NCBI GenBank assembly: GCA_045587025.1
Contig: JAZNBK010000013.1
Span: forward strand, 1-40,785
Reading direction: 5' to 3'
Source of the DNA: UBA1740 sp045587025
Lineage (GTDB): Bacteria; Bacillota; Clostridia; Oscillospirales; CAG-272
DNA: 40,785 bases
Every line of letters begins with the position of its first letter. The stretch's first letter is position 1. The notes under the pieces are model-generated. The model made no database searches and was not told where the DNA came from. It saw nothing but the letters and a program-made list of their open reading frames with translations. Both the position numbers and the translations under genes were made by a program. Shown in pieces: positions 31,442 through 39,601 of the stretch.

Positions 31442-31520
31442 TGCTTATATGCGTTCAAAGAAGCGGTAAAGGCTATTTTTATTTTAGCGCTCGCTTTCCT
31501 ATCTTTCTACTTCTTTTCTA

Positions 31521-31548
31521 TTGACTTTATTCTAAAAAATGGTATAAT
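31521..31548 (+). promoter_or_regulatory. promoter of the DUF3006-plsY-tsaEB operon
   Basis: TTGACT (31521-31526), 16 bases, TATAAT (31543-31548), about 60 bases before the first start codon. The rest of the 31442-31608 intergenic region shows no other feature. Confidence 0.75.
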
Positions 31549-31608
31549 TATATTGTAATTTTTAATTGTTTTCTTATCTCTATTTATAAATCCGAGGGAG
31601 GCAATATC

Positions 31609-31854
31609 TTGAAGCAAATAAAGGTCGCAATTGACAGAATAGAAGAAAACTCCATCGTCTGTATTTCCGACGAAACGGGAGAGGAAATTATTCTTTCTAA
31701 GGCGGAATTTCCCGACCTGCTTGAAAGGGATATCGCGCTGCTTATTTTTGAGGACGGAAAACCCGTTTCCGCTATAAGACAGCCGCTCGAGGCAGAAAAA
31801 CGCCTGAAGAAAAACTCGGACCGTCTCAGTCGGTTATTCGACCGAAAGAAATAA
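31609..31854 (+). CDS. DUF3006 domain protein
   Basis: An 81-residue protein with the DUF3006 pattern: a small beta domain beginning IKVAIDRIEENSIVCISDETGEEI, then a basic C-terminal helix (LEAEKRLKKNSDRLSRLFDRKK). The family is short, common in Firmicutes and without known function; in other genomes it sits beside ComEC-like or nuclease genes, but not here. It starts with TTG at 31609, supported by GGGAGG about 8 bases upstream; no ATG is available near by. It is the first gene of an operon that continues with plsY 24 bases later. Confidence 0.85.
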   Translation: MKQIKVAIDRIEENSIVCISDETGEEIILSKAEFPDLLERDIALLIFEDGKPVSAIRQPLEAEKRLKKNSDRLSRLFDRKK

Positions 31855-31878
31855 TATCACTCATCACACGGAGGACTT

Positions 31879-32601
31879 ATGCTGCAAAACGGATTGTTTA
31901 ACGCCTTATACGGAGCGAGCACCGACTCTTTTGAAGTATATATAGCATTTATTTCCTGCATCGTGCTTTCTGCTATCTTCTCTTATTTGCTCGGCAGTAT
32001 CAACAGCGCAATTATAATTTCAAAGCTGCTGTATAACGAGGATATAAGAAATTTCGGAAGCAAAAATGCGGGCTTGACAAATATGATACGCACCTACGGA
32101 AAGCGGGCGGCGATCTTCACGCTTATAGGCGATATACTTAAGGTTGCCGTAGCGCTTCTCCTGACTGCTTTTCTCTTTGGCTTCAGGTATGCGCACGGCG
32201 TTTCCTGGAACGAAATGTGCTATCTAAACGGGCTTCTCTGCACAATTGGGCATATTAAGCCGATTTACTATCGCTTTAAGGGTGGAAAGGGTGTGCTTTG
32301 CACAGCGACTATGATATTGATACTCGCGCCCCCTATTTTTTCTGCGTTGCTTTTAGTTTTCCTTGCGCTCGTCGCAATGACGAAATATATTTCTCTCGGC
32401 TCTATAGTAGTGGCAGGACTTTTGCCGTTAGCTATGCAGGGCCTTATGGAAATAATTCTTGGCGAAGGTACTTACAGTCCATTGATTACGGTTATCTGCG
32501 TAATTTTGGCTATAATCGTCATCGCCTGCCACAAAACGAACATTCAGCGTCTGCTAAAGGGCGAGGAAAACAAATTTTATTTTCGTAGGAATAAAAAATG
32601 A
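31879..32601 (+). CDS. plsY: Acyl-phosphate:glycerol-3-phosphate acyltransferase PlsY
   Basis: A 240-residue membrane enzyme that makes lysophosphatidic acid from acyl phosphate and glycerol-3-phosphate, the first step of phospholipid synthesis. The three cytoplasmic motifs are clear: GSINSAIIISKLLYNEDIRNFGSKNAGLTNMIR (around residues 40-72, motif 1), GHIKPIYYRFKGGKGV (motif 2, near 125-140), and a later glycine-rich segment before TDIGYL-like residues is weak. About six membrane segments are spread along it. It is 20-40 residues longer than typical PlsY because of N- and C-terminal extensions. GGAGGA lies 4 bases before the ATG. Its stop overlaps the methyltransferase start by four bases. 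It supplies the substrate of the PlsC half of the cmk fusion. Confidence 0.93.
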   Translation: MLQNGLFNALYGASTDSFEVYIAFISCIVLSAIFSYLLGSINSAIIISKLLYNEDIRNFGSKNAGLTNMIRTYGKRAAIFTLIGDILKVAVALLLTAFLFGFRYAHGVSWNEMCYLNGLLCTIGHIKPIYYRFKGGKGVLCTATMILILAPPIFSALLLVFLALVAMTKYISLGSIVVAGLLPLAMQGLMEIILGEGTYSPLITVICVILAIIVIACHKTNIQRLLKGEENKFYFRRNKK

Positions 32602-33794
32602 GCATAAGAGCAGAGCTGATAACACTTATTATAAAATCCTGTCAGGCGGATATTCTAAAAAAAATAGTTTTCTCACGCCCAAAAGAAAATTCTGCTCAGA
32701 AGCAGGTAGGACGTCTTTGCGTCCATAATAAAAGAAAATATTTAGCCATTGAAGCTACCGAGGGTAACGGAAAAGTTTCTCATACAAACTTAGACGTCTC
32801 ATTTTTGGAAAATGCGCTTTCCGATTATATTGAAAAATACAGTCAGATAAATTTAATTACCTCTCTTTGCAACGTCGAATACAAAAGAAGCAAAAAAGGA
32901 AGCGAGGTTTTATTAGGCAAGGGCGCGCTTGAAAAAGCTTTCTCTTCCCCGCTTTCGAGCGAAGCCAAAATAAAACCCACCGGTTTTAACAGACAGAAAA
33001 ATTATATATTGAATGGCAACGAGCCGTTTCTCAAGCGCCTTGATATAAGTGACGGAAACGGTCGTATTCACGACAAAAAGCAGGGCAAATTCCGTCAGAT
33101 AAACCGCTTTCTCGAGCATATCGAGGACGTCTATCCGAAGCTATCGCAAAACGGCCGCCTTACTATATACGACCTCTGCTGCGGAAAAAGCTATCTGAGC
33201 TTTGCGGTTTATTATTATTTGAGATATATAAAGAACCGTGACGTTTATATGCTCTGTATCGACTTAAAAAAGGACGTAATAGAATATTGCGACGGCGTCG
33301 CTAAATCCGTCGGCTTTGACGGTATGAAATTTATATGCGACGACGTGAGAAACACGCCGCGGGATATACATCCCGATATGGTAATCTCATTACACGCCTG
33401 CGATATCGCTACCGATATCGTTATAAATCACGGCGCTGAGCTAAAGGCGAAAATCATCCTCTCCACTCCCTGCTGTCATCATTATCTTAACAGCCGTATA
33501 AAATGTGAGCAGCTCGAATTCGTCTCATCTTACGGGCATATTAGAAACAAGCTCTGCGAGGCGCTGACCGACGGACTGCGTCTTTTGCGCCTGCGCTACT
33601 ACGGATACGACGTAAACGCGCTCGAGCTTACAGACCCTGACGATACGCCGAAGAACACGCTCTTGAAGGCCATTTTAGATGAAAGCTATGATGAAAATTC
33701 AGAAGAAGCAAAAAAAAGATTGGCAGAATACAAAAACACACTTTCCTATATTATAGGAGATGATATTTCTCACTATTTGGAGGAAATCAAATGA
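32598..33794 (+). CDS. SAM-dependent methyltransferase (Methyltransf_32 type)
   Basis: A 398-residue protein. Residues 185-330 show a class I SAM-binding fold: motif I is YDLCCGKSYLSFAVYYYL (191-208), followed by CIDLKKDVIEYC (220-231, the acidic end of strand 2) and PDMVISLHACDIATDIVI. STPCCHHYLN is characteristic of the Methyltransf_32 group. The first ~150 residues form a separate, basic domain (CRPKEN-like, LGKGALEKAF) that could bind nucleic acid. The substrate is unknown; related proteins modify RNA. It is translationally coupled to plsY in front (ATGA) and tsaE behind (ATGA). This coupling hints at a tRNA or translation role, which is inference. Confidence 0.82.
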   Translation: MSIRAELITLIIKSCQADILKKIVFSRPKENSAQKQVGRLCVHNKRKYLAIEATEGNGKVSHTNLDVSFLENALSDYIEKYSQINLITSLCNVEYKRSKKGSEVLLGKGALEKAFSSPLSSEAKIKPTGFNRQKNYILNGNEPFLKRLDISDGNGRIHDKKQGKFRQINRFLEHIEDVYPKLSQNGRLTIYDLCCGKSYLSFAVYYYLRYIKNRDVYMLCIDLKKDVIEYCDGVAKSVGFDGMKFICDDVRNTPRDIHPDMVISLHACDIATDIVINHGAELKAKIILSTPCCHHYLNSRIKCEQLEFVSSYGHIRNKLCEALTDGLRLLRLRYYGYDVNALELTDPDDTPKNTLLKAILDESYDENSEEAKKRLAEYKNTLSYIIGDDISHYLEEIK

Positions 33795-34246
33795 AGCTCT
33801 ATACGAATAATCCCGAAGAGACGGAGGCGCTCGGAAAAAAGCTGGCGCAATCGCTCCTCAATAGCGGCGCGAAGAAAAGCTTCATTGCTCTATACGGCGA
33901 TATGGGCGTCGGAAAGACCTCTTTTACAAGGGGCTTTTGCTCCGCCATTTCTATAAGCGAGACGCATAGCCCTACGTATACTATCGTAAACGAATATAGA
34001 AAAGGGATTCTCCCCGTTTTTCATTTCGATATGTATAGAATTGAAAGCGAGGATGACCTTGTTTCCATTGACTTTTACGGATATCTTGAAAAGGACGGCT
34101 TTTGCATCTGCGAATGGAGCGAAAATATTGTAGATGAAATTCCGAGCGACGCAATTTCCGTCACGATAAAAAGAACCGAAAAAAACGACGATAAACGGGA
34201 AATCATAATCGAAGGAGGAAGCGCAATTGAAGATTTTATCTCTTGA
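33791..34246 (+). CDS. tsaE: tRNA t6A biosynthesis ATPase TsaE
   Basis: A 151-residue P-loop ATPase that supports the TsaB-TsaD complex making N6-threonylcarbamoyladenosine at position 37 of ANN-decoding tRNAs. Walker A reads GDMGVGKT (residues 36-43). HSPTYTIVNEY (around 59-69), FHFDMYRI and CICEWSE are the family's conserved blocks. Length is normal. GGAGG lies 8 bases before the ATG, within the methyltransferase gene. The end overlaps tsaB by 20 bases. The partner TsaD and TsaC are not in the window. Confidence 0.95.
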   Translation: MKLYTNNPEETEALGKKLAQSLLNSGAKKSFIALYGDMGVGKTSFTRGFCSAISISETHSPTYTIVNEYRKGILPVFHFDMYRIESEDDLVSIDFYGYLEKDGFCICEWSENIVDEIPSDAISVTIKRTEKNDDKREIIIEGGSAIEDFIS

Positions 34247-34937
34247 TAGCACGGCGAAGGTCGCCTGCGCGTGTGTCTGCGAGGATACGCGGATGCTCTC
34301 TTCCTTCGTTTGCAGAAATGCGCTCTCACACAGCGAGCTTCTGCTTCCTATGGCGGAGGCGGCAATGAAGCAGGCGGGACTGTCGATAGACGACATCGAG
34401 CTTTTCACCTGCACGGTAGGCCCCGGCTCCTTTACGGGAGTGCGGATAGGCGCGGCGGTAATCAAGGGCTTGGCGTTCGGAAGAAACGTCCCCTGCGTAT
34501 CAGTATCTACCTTAGAATCCCTGGCGCAAAATCTGTTCCCTCTCGACGGAATCTACTGTCCCGTTATGGACGCGAGAAGAAATCAGGTGTATAACGCCTT
34601 GTTTGAATGTGAAAACGGAAAGCTACGTCGGCTGACTGAGGACAGGGCAATTTCCCTTTCGGATTTAGCGACAGAGCTTGAAGAAAAATATAAAGACAGA
34701 CCTATTCGCCTTTCGGGCGACGGATATGAAATCGCAAAGGAGTTTTTGAAGAATTATTCCTTGGCAGTACCCGAAACGCCTTATAATCTTATCGACCAAA
34801 GCGCAGTTTCAACCGCTATATGCGCCTATGAATTTGCAAAAAGCGGCGCTTGCGTCAGCGATACGGCGTTTTCGCCTACCTATCTGCGTATGCCGTCTGC
34901 CGAGCGTGAGCGGCTCGAAAAATTAAACAATAAATAA
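34227..34937 (+). CDS. tsaB: tRNA t6A biosynthesis protein TsaB
   Basis: A 236-residue protein of the TsaB family, an inactive ASKHA-fold partner of TsaD in t6A synthesis. It opens MKILSLDSTAKVACACV and carries the family blocks HSELLLPMAEAA and TVGPGSFTGVRIGAAVIKGLAFG (around residues 66-90), then PVMDARRNQVYNALFE. The start is TTG at 34227, with GGAGGA 7 bases upstream inside tsaE; this gives the correct N-terminus and no ATG is near. The rimI gene that often follows is missing; rpiB comes next after 21 bases. Confidence 0.95.
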   Translation: MKILSLDSTAKVACACVCEDTRMLSSFVCRNALSHSELLLPMAEAAMKQAGLSIDDIELFTCTVGPGSFTGVRIGAAVIKGLAFGRNVPCVSVSTLESLAQNLFPLDGIYCPVMDARRNQVYNALFECENGKLRRLTEDRAISLSDLATELEEKYKDRPIRLSGDGYEIAKEFLKNYSLAVPETPYNLIDQSAVSTAICAYEFAKSGACVSDTAFSPTYLRMPSAERERLEKLNNK

Positions 34938-34958
34938 TTCTATATAGGGAGAACAAAA

Positions 34959-35411
34959 ATGAGAAAAATATATATCGGCGCAGATTCCGCAGGATATTTA
35001 CTTAAAGAGGAGCTTATCTCATATATAAGCGAAAAGGGCTATGAAGTAGTCGACTGCGGCACGAACAGTACCGAGTCCTGCCACTATCCCGAATTTGCAT
35101 CTGCGGTAGCTAAAAACGTACAGTCGGACCTCGACAACTCCTTCGGTATTCTCGTATGCGGAACGGGAATCGGTATGAGTATGACGGCTAATAAATATAA
35201 GGGTATTCGCGCCGCCGTCTGCGGAGATACCTTCAGCGCAAAAATGACTCGTATGCACAACGACGCAAACGTGCTTTGCATAGGCGCAAGAGTTATCGGC
35301 GCAGGTCTTGCAAAGGATATCGTCGACCTTTTCCTTGCCTCTGACTTTGAGGGCGGACGCCACGCCGTCCGTGTCGATATGATAAAACAAGTAGAAGCAA
35401 GCGAGAAGTAA
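34959..35411 (+). CDS. rpiB: Ribose-5-phosphate isomerase B
   Basis: A 150-residue RpiB/LacAB-family isomerase, converting ribulose-5-phosphate and ribose-5-phosphate. The catalytic cysteine is C67 in LVCGTGIGMSM, and H100-N101 in MHNDANVLCIGARVIG is the ring-opening histidine region. The N-terminal motif, usually (S/A)DHAG, reads ADSAG here: the histidine after D9 is serine. Since ring opening is assigned to the later histidine, activity is still likely, possibly with altered substrate range (LacA also differs here). GGGAGA lies 8 bases before the ATG. It shares the operon with tsaEB and a flippase. Confidence 0.9.
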   Translation: MRKIYIGADSAGYLLKEELISYISEKGYEVVDCGTNSTESCHYPEFASAVAKNVQSDLDNSFGILVCGTGIGMSMTANKYKGIRAAVCGDTFSAKMTRMHNDANVLCIGARVIGAGLAKDIVDLFLASDFEGGRHAVRVDMIKQVEASEK

Positions 35412-35421
35412 ACTGGCGGAG

Positions 35422-36840
35422 ATGAATAAATATAAAAAGCTAATTTCCAACACCACCATACTTGGAATAGGAACCTTCAGCTCAAAGCTTTTGGTCTTTT
35501 TCCTCGTAAGGTTCTATACTGCCTGTCTGACGACGGAGCAGTTCGGAACTGCCGACCTGATTACTCAAAGCGCAAACTTCATAATTCCCTTGATGTCACT
35601 TGGAATTTATGACGCCGTTTTTCGCTTCTGTATAGACGACAACACGAACAGAAAAAAAATTCTTTCCTCAGGTCTTATTTTATTCATCGCGAGCGGTATT
35701 CTCTTTTCATTTTTAACGCCGCTTTTAGACCTCATAAAAATCACCGATGGGTACGGTTGGCTCATCGTTTTGTACGCATTTTCCGCTTCTCTGCATTCGC
35801 TTTTTGCTCAATTTATCAGAGCGAGAGGAGAAATGCGGCTCTTTGCAATACAGGGTATCGTAGGTACTGCTCTTACTATTATTTTTAATTTAATATTCCT
35901 GCTCGGCTTCAAAATGGATATTGTCGGGTACGTATTGTCGGTCGTTATTGCCGACGCTCTCTGCTCGCTCTTTATTTTCATTGCCGCAAGGTTAAAAAGA
36001 GAGATAGACCTCTCGCTTTTCGAAATGAAAACTATAAAGGCGATGCTCCGATACAGCATCCCGCTTATCCCGACGACGATATTCTGGTGGGTTACGAACG
36101 TCTCTGACAGATATATGATACGCTATTTTATCGGCGCAGAGGTGAATGGTCTTTACGCAGTAGCAAATAAGCTTCCGACACTCCTGATTTTAATTTCAGG
36201 CATCTTTTGCGAGGCGTGGCAATATTCAGCTGTGAGAGAGAAAAAGGACGGCATGGATGCTCATTCGAGCTTCTTTGCAAAAATTTTCGATAACTTCCAA
36301 GCCGTAATGTTTATTTCTGCCACCTTCTTAATTGCGTTTTCGCAGATTGCGACGAAAATCATCGCCACCTCGGTATACTTCTCTTCCTGGGAATATATAC
36401 CGATATTGACCTGCTCCACCGTATTTTCAAGCTTGGTTACGTTTATGGGCGTCATCTATCTTATGGAAAAGAAGAGTATGCTTTCATTCTATACGGCAAT
36501 GGTCGGCGCTATCTTGAATATTATTCTCAACCTGTTGCTTATACCGACAAAGCTCGGGGCAAACGGCGCCGCGATTGCAACCTTTTTGAGCTATTTTGCG
36601 GTATTTATTATCAGAGCGATAAATACGAGAAGATATATGAAGTTCAAAATGAACGTTGCGCTCTTGATATCTAACACCGTAATTGTTCTTTTGCAATCCT
36701 TTATCCTTATTTCTTCAGAGAAATTCCCCATAGCAGCGCAAGCTATCTGCGTGTTCGCGTTATGTATATTAAACGGGCGCACGCTTTATAAGACGCTCGC
36801 TTATCTGTTAAAGAGCGTCAAAGCAAAAAAATCTATATAA
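35422..36840 (+). CDS. Polysaccharide flippase (MOP superfamily, Wzx-like)
   Basis: A 472-residue membrane protein with 12-14 hydrophobic segments. It starts MNKYKKLISNTTILGIGTFS, followed by SKLLVFFLVRFYTACLTTEQFG, the entry signature of oligosaccharide flippases, and has a central FWWVTNVSDRYMIRYFIGAE motif typical of Wzx/RfbX. It would carry lipid-linked surface glycans across the membrane. It differs from the SpoVB-type protein at the other end of the window. No glycosyltransferases are adjacent, so the substrate is open. The ATG lies 10 bases after the rpiB stop; GGCGGAG touches the ATG, too close to be an ideal ribosome binding site, so coupling to rpiB is likely. A bidirectional terminator follows. 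Confidence 0.9.
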   Translation: MNKYKKLISNTTILGIGTFSSKLLVFFLVRFYTACLTTEQFGTADLITQSANFIIPLMSLGIYDAVFRFCIDDNTNRKKILSSGLILFIASGILFSFLTPLLDLIKITDGYGWLIVLYAFSASLHSLFAQFIRARGEMRLFAIQGIVGTALTIIFNLIFLLGFKMDIVGYVLSVVIADALCSLFIFIAARLKREIDLSLFEMKTIKAMLRYSIPLIPTTIFWWVTNVSDRYMIRYFIGAEVNGLYAVANKLPTLLILISGIFCEAWQYSAVREKKDGMDAHSSFFAKIFDNFQAVMFISATFLIAFSQIATKIIATSVYFSSWEYIPILTCSTVFSSLVTFMGVIYLMEKKSMLSFYTAMVGAILNIILNLLLIPTKLGANGAAIATFLSYFAVFIIRAINTRRYMKFKMNVALLISNTVIVLLQSFILISSEKFPIAAQAICVFALCILNGRTLYKTLAYLLKSVKAKKSI

Positions 36841-36846
36841 AAAATG

Positions 36847-36911
36847 GCTGTAACAAGCCAATTACGAGACACCTTTTGCTCGTTAATTGACGTGTTACAG
36901 CTTTTATTATA
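36847..36911. terminator. bidirectional terminator between the flippase and mecA
   Basis: GCTGTAACA (36847-36855) pairs with TGTTACAGC (36893-36901), and the inner CAATTA and CGAG segments pair with TTAATTG and CTCG with small bulges. TTTTATTATA follows on the plus strand and poly-A precedes it, so both converging genes can use it. Its tail overlaps the end of mecA. Confidence 0.85.
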
Positions 36912-37512
36912 TTGCCGACAGCTTCTCTACCGCCTCTGTGTCTTCTATACATCTTCCGTGCTCTTTTATGTACGCTAATTCTATTATTCCGTGACGTCTT
37001 TTCGCATATTCCTCAATAAAGCTGTATTCACTGATTGAGCCCGACTTCATAATACTGCTGTGAAGCCGCTCGTGTATTACCAAATCATATCCGCCGCTAT
37101 CGGAAAGATACAAGCCGCTCTCTAATGAATATTTCAGCTCCTTTAGCTTTTTACAAACTGTAATCACGTCCTCTAAATTATCAAAATGATAAATTCCTAT
37201 CCTGCCTCTGAGCATAGAAAAGCTCGTCTTGCGAGAAAGAGCATCTCCCGTCAAAGCCGAGGAGAGCGCGCCTAGCTTTGTCACATACATCTCACAACCG
37301 CCGCTTCTCGAAGGATATACCTGTATAAAGACCTTCTCGCTCGCCGCATCAAATCCGGTTTTGTGCTTCGCTTCGTCGAGTATCTGCCAAAAAGCTCTTC
37401 GTGTTTCGGTATTGTCATAATCTATCGTTTCATTGTCAAGCTCGTACTTCTGCATATCGCTCGCGCTTAGCATAACCTTTAGTTTTGTGTCACTTATAAG
37501 TATAAGTTCCAT
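36907..37512 (-). CDS. mecA: MecA-type ClpC adaptor protein
   Basis: A 201-residue adaptor of the MecA/YpbH family. The N-terminal domain (residues 1-90: MELILISDTKLKVMLSASDM, then RAFWQILDEAKHKTGFD, then VYPSRSGGCEMYVTK) recruits substrates. The C-terminal domain (about 108-200: IYHFDNLEDVITVCKKL, then YLSDSGGYDLVI) matches the ClpC-binding half. In B. subtilis MecA delivers ComK and other proteins to the ClpCP protease. The sequence is divergent from Bacillus but keeps the two-domain layout and length. AAGGAAG lies 6 bases before the ATG. It is a single gene between two terminators. Confidence 0.88.
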   Translation of the reverse strand: MELILISDTKLKVMLSASDMQKYELDNETIDYDNTETRRAFWQILDEAKHKTGFDAASEKVFIQVYPSRSGGCEMYVTKLGALSSALTGDALSRKTSFSMLRGRIGIYHFDNLEDVITVCKKLKELKYSLESGLYLSDSGGYDLVIHERLHSSIMKSGSISEYSFIEEYAKRRHGIIELAYIKEHGRCIEDTEAVEKLSAI

Positions 37513-37563
37513 TGCTTTCTTCCTTTCTTATCGAAAATACTCGCTAATATATTATATATTAAT

Positions 37564-37591
37564 ATTATACTCGTTACATTCTAAAAAGTAA
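37564..37591 (-). promoter_or_regulatory. possible promoter of mecA
   Basis: On the minus strand TTACTT (37591-37586), 16 bases, TATAAT (37569-37564). The -35 box is weak. A GTTAC dyad surrounds the spacer. Nothing else is visible in 37513-37629. Confidence 0.45.
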
Positions 37592-37629
37592 CTGCAAAAA
37601 ATATAGAAAATCACCATAAAAATAGAAAT

Positions 37630-37667
37630 AAGGACGTATAAGAGTAAAAAACTTCTTATACGCCCTT
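37630..37667 (-). terminator. terminator after dxs
   Basis: AAGGACGTATAAGA (37630-37643) and TCTTATACGCCCTT (37654-37667) form 14 pairs with one wobble; on the minus strand TTATTTCTATTTTT follows. It lies 20 bases beyond the dxs stop. Confidence 0.85.
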
Positions 37668-37687
37668 AAATTAACGGCTATAAAAGA

Positions 37688-39580
37688 TTATTTATTATGT
37701 TTTTTTATTTCCTTTGCGAGATATTCGGCGCTGATATGGCAAAAATCATAATGGTCTATTTTTTTATTCGGCACGACGAAATTATCCTTTATCGCAAGTA
37801 TGGAGTAATTTTCTATCGCGGCGTAAGGTCTGCCACACTCAATCTGCGAAAGCTCGTTTTGCAAAAGCATACCGGCTCCGCCATAATAGATACCCTCTTC
37901 AAGAAACACTATTTGGCATTTTTTCTTCCGCAGAACGTTCAAAATCATTTTTGCAAGCTCGTCGTACGGCTTTAGCTTTTCAAGAAGAACAATTCCCACC
38001 TTATAGCCGTCAAGCTGAAGCTGCGCCTGCGCCTTTATCGCTTCCGCTACGATCTTGCCGTATGAGATAACGACGCAATCCAAATCGCAATCAACGTCAA
38101 AATCCGCGCGAACGCCGAAATTCTCATAATCACCGTTCGGATAAAACTTATTTAAAATTTCGGGGTTATCGCCGCAATTGGAATATCTGATCAAGACGGG
38201 GGATTTTATATCTGCCGTCTGCCTGAGCGTCTCTCGGAGAGTCGCAGTCGCGGCGGGTGTATATATCTCAAAGTTTGGTATATGCGAAACAAAGCTTACG
38301 TCGAAAATTCCGTGATGAGTTGCGCCGTCTGATTTTGCAATTCCCGCTCTGTCTACGCAAACTCTGACAGGCAGATTTTGCAATGCGATATCGTGAACAA
38401 GGTTATCGTACCCTCTCTGCAAAAACGTGGAATATACGGCAAAATACGGCTTCATACCGTCGGCGGCAAGCCCTGCCGCAAACGTCAAGGCGTGCTCCTC
38501 TGCAATCCCAACGTCGAAAAATCTATTAGGATACTTTTTCGAAAATTCGACCAGGCCGGTGCCGTCTGCCATTGCGGCAGTTATAGCGCATATCTTTTCA
38601 TCCTTTTCTGCCATTTTGGAAAGCTCATCTCCAAATGCGTAATGAAAGGTATCCTCCTCTGCGGATTTTTTCGTGTATACGCTATGAAAGAGATTTGGCT
38701 CTGTCTCGGCAGGTAAATATCCCTTCCCTTTCTTTGTTTTAAGGTGTATTACGACGCTTTCGCCCTTATTCTTCGCTTCTCTTAACAATCTTTCAACGGT
38801 AGCGTAATCGTTACCGTCAGCAGGACCGAGATAGAAAAGCCCCAATTCTTCAAAGTAGTTACTTGAATAGAGGACGTTTTTTGTCCATTGCTTTACGCTT
38901 CTGATGGCCGAAAAAAGAGGTTTTCCCAAAACAGGAAGCTTATTTAAAAATGAGATAGTCCTGTTCTTCGTCCTGAAATAGCTGCGGGACACTCTTATGT
39001 TTGCTATATACTTCGCAAAGCCGCCTATATTTTTTGAAATTGACATTTCATTTTCGTTTAGTATAATTATTAGTCGAAGTCCTTTTTTTATATTGTTCAG
39101 CGCCTCGTGAACCATTCCGCCCGTATAAGCGCCGTCGCCTATTACGGCGACCGTAAAGTTGTCCTTCCCCGCCAGCTTGTCTGCCTCGGCGAAGCCAAGC
39201 GCAGAAGAAATTGAGGTACTGCTATGCCCTGCTCCGAAGCAGTCGTATTCACTCTCGTCTCGACAGGTAAAGCCCGAAAGTCCGCCCGCCTGTCTCAAAT
39301 TTGAAAATTCATCCCGTCTGCCCGTCAAAATTTTATGAACGTAGCTCTGATGTCCCACGTCCCATATTATATGGTCCTCGGGGGTGTTGAAAACTCTGTG
39401 TAGTGCTATACTGATTTCAACTACTCCGAGATTTGATGCCAAATGTCCGCCCGTGCGGTTTACGTTCTCCAAAAGAAATTCTCGGATTTCCTCTGCTAAT
39501 ATCGGCATTTCCTTGCTCGACAGCTCCCGTAAATCCTTGGGGGAATTTACTTTTTTTAACAGATTATATTTTTCTTCCAT
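37688..39580 (-). CDS. dxs: 1-deoxy-D-xylulose-5-phosphate synthase
   Basis: A 630-residue thiamine-diphosphate enzyme that makes DXP from pyruvate and glyceraldehyde-3-phosphate, the first step of the MEP isoprenoid pathway (and of thiamine and PLP synthesis). GGHLASNLG (residues 44-52), DVGHQSYVHKI (74-84) and the ThDP motif GDGAYTGG (148-155) with the asparagine about 27 residues later are intact. FFDVGIAEEHALTFAAGLAADG carries the catalytic glutamate. Length is the family norm. GAGGGG lies 8 bases before the ATG. It starts 21 bases after the AraC-type regulator on the same strand and shares its transcript. The last step of the same pathway, IspH, is the first half of the fusion at 26024. 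Confidence 0.97.
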   Translation of the reverse strand: MEEKYNLLKKVNSPKDLRELSSKEMPILAEEIREFLLENVNRTGGHLASNLGVVEISIALHRVFNTPEDHIIWDVGHQSYVHKILTGRRDEFSNLRQAGGLSGFTCRDESEYDCFGAGHSSTSISSALGFAEADKLAGKDNFTVAVIGDGAYTGGMVHEALNNIKKGLRLIIILNENEMSISKNIGGFAKYIANIRVSRSYFRTKNRTISFLNKLPVLGKPLFSAIRSVKQWTKNVLYSSNYFEELGLFYLGPADGNDYATVERLLREAKNKGESVVIHLKTKKGKGYLPAETEPNLFHSVYTKKSAEEDTFHYAFGDELSKMAEKDEKICAITAAMADGTGLVEFSKKYPNRFFDVGIAEEHALTFAAGLAADGMKPYFAVYSTFLQRGYDNLVHDIALQNLPVRVCVDRAGIAKSDGATHHGIFDVSFVSHIPNFEIYTPAATATLRETLRQTADIKSPVLIRYSNCGDNPEILNKFYPNGDYENFGVRADFDVDCDLDCVVISYGKIVAEAIKAQAQLQLDGYKVGIVLLEKLKPYDELAKMILNVLRKKKCQIVFLEEGIYYGGAGMLLQNELSQIECGRPYAAIENYSILAIKDNFVVPNKKIDHYDFCHISAEYLAKEIKKHNK

Positions 39581-39601
39581 ATCAAAATCCCCTCCCCTCT
39601 T

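Noticed and set aside
33890..34465. Minus-strand frame of 191 residues opposite tsaE/tsaB
   Set aside because: Covers conserved motifs of both genes on the other strand and has no ribosome binding site.
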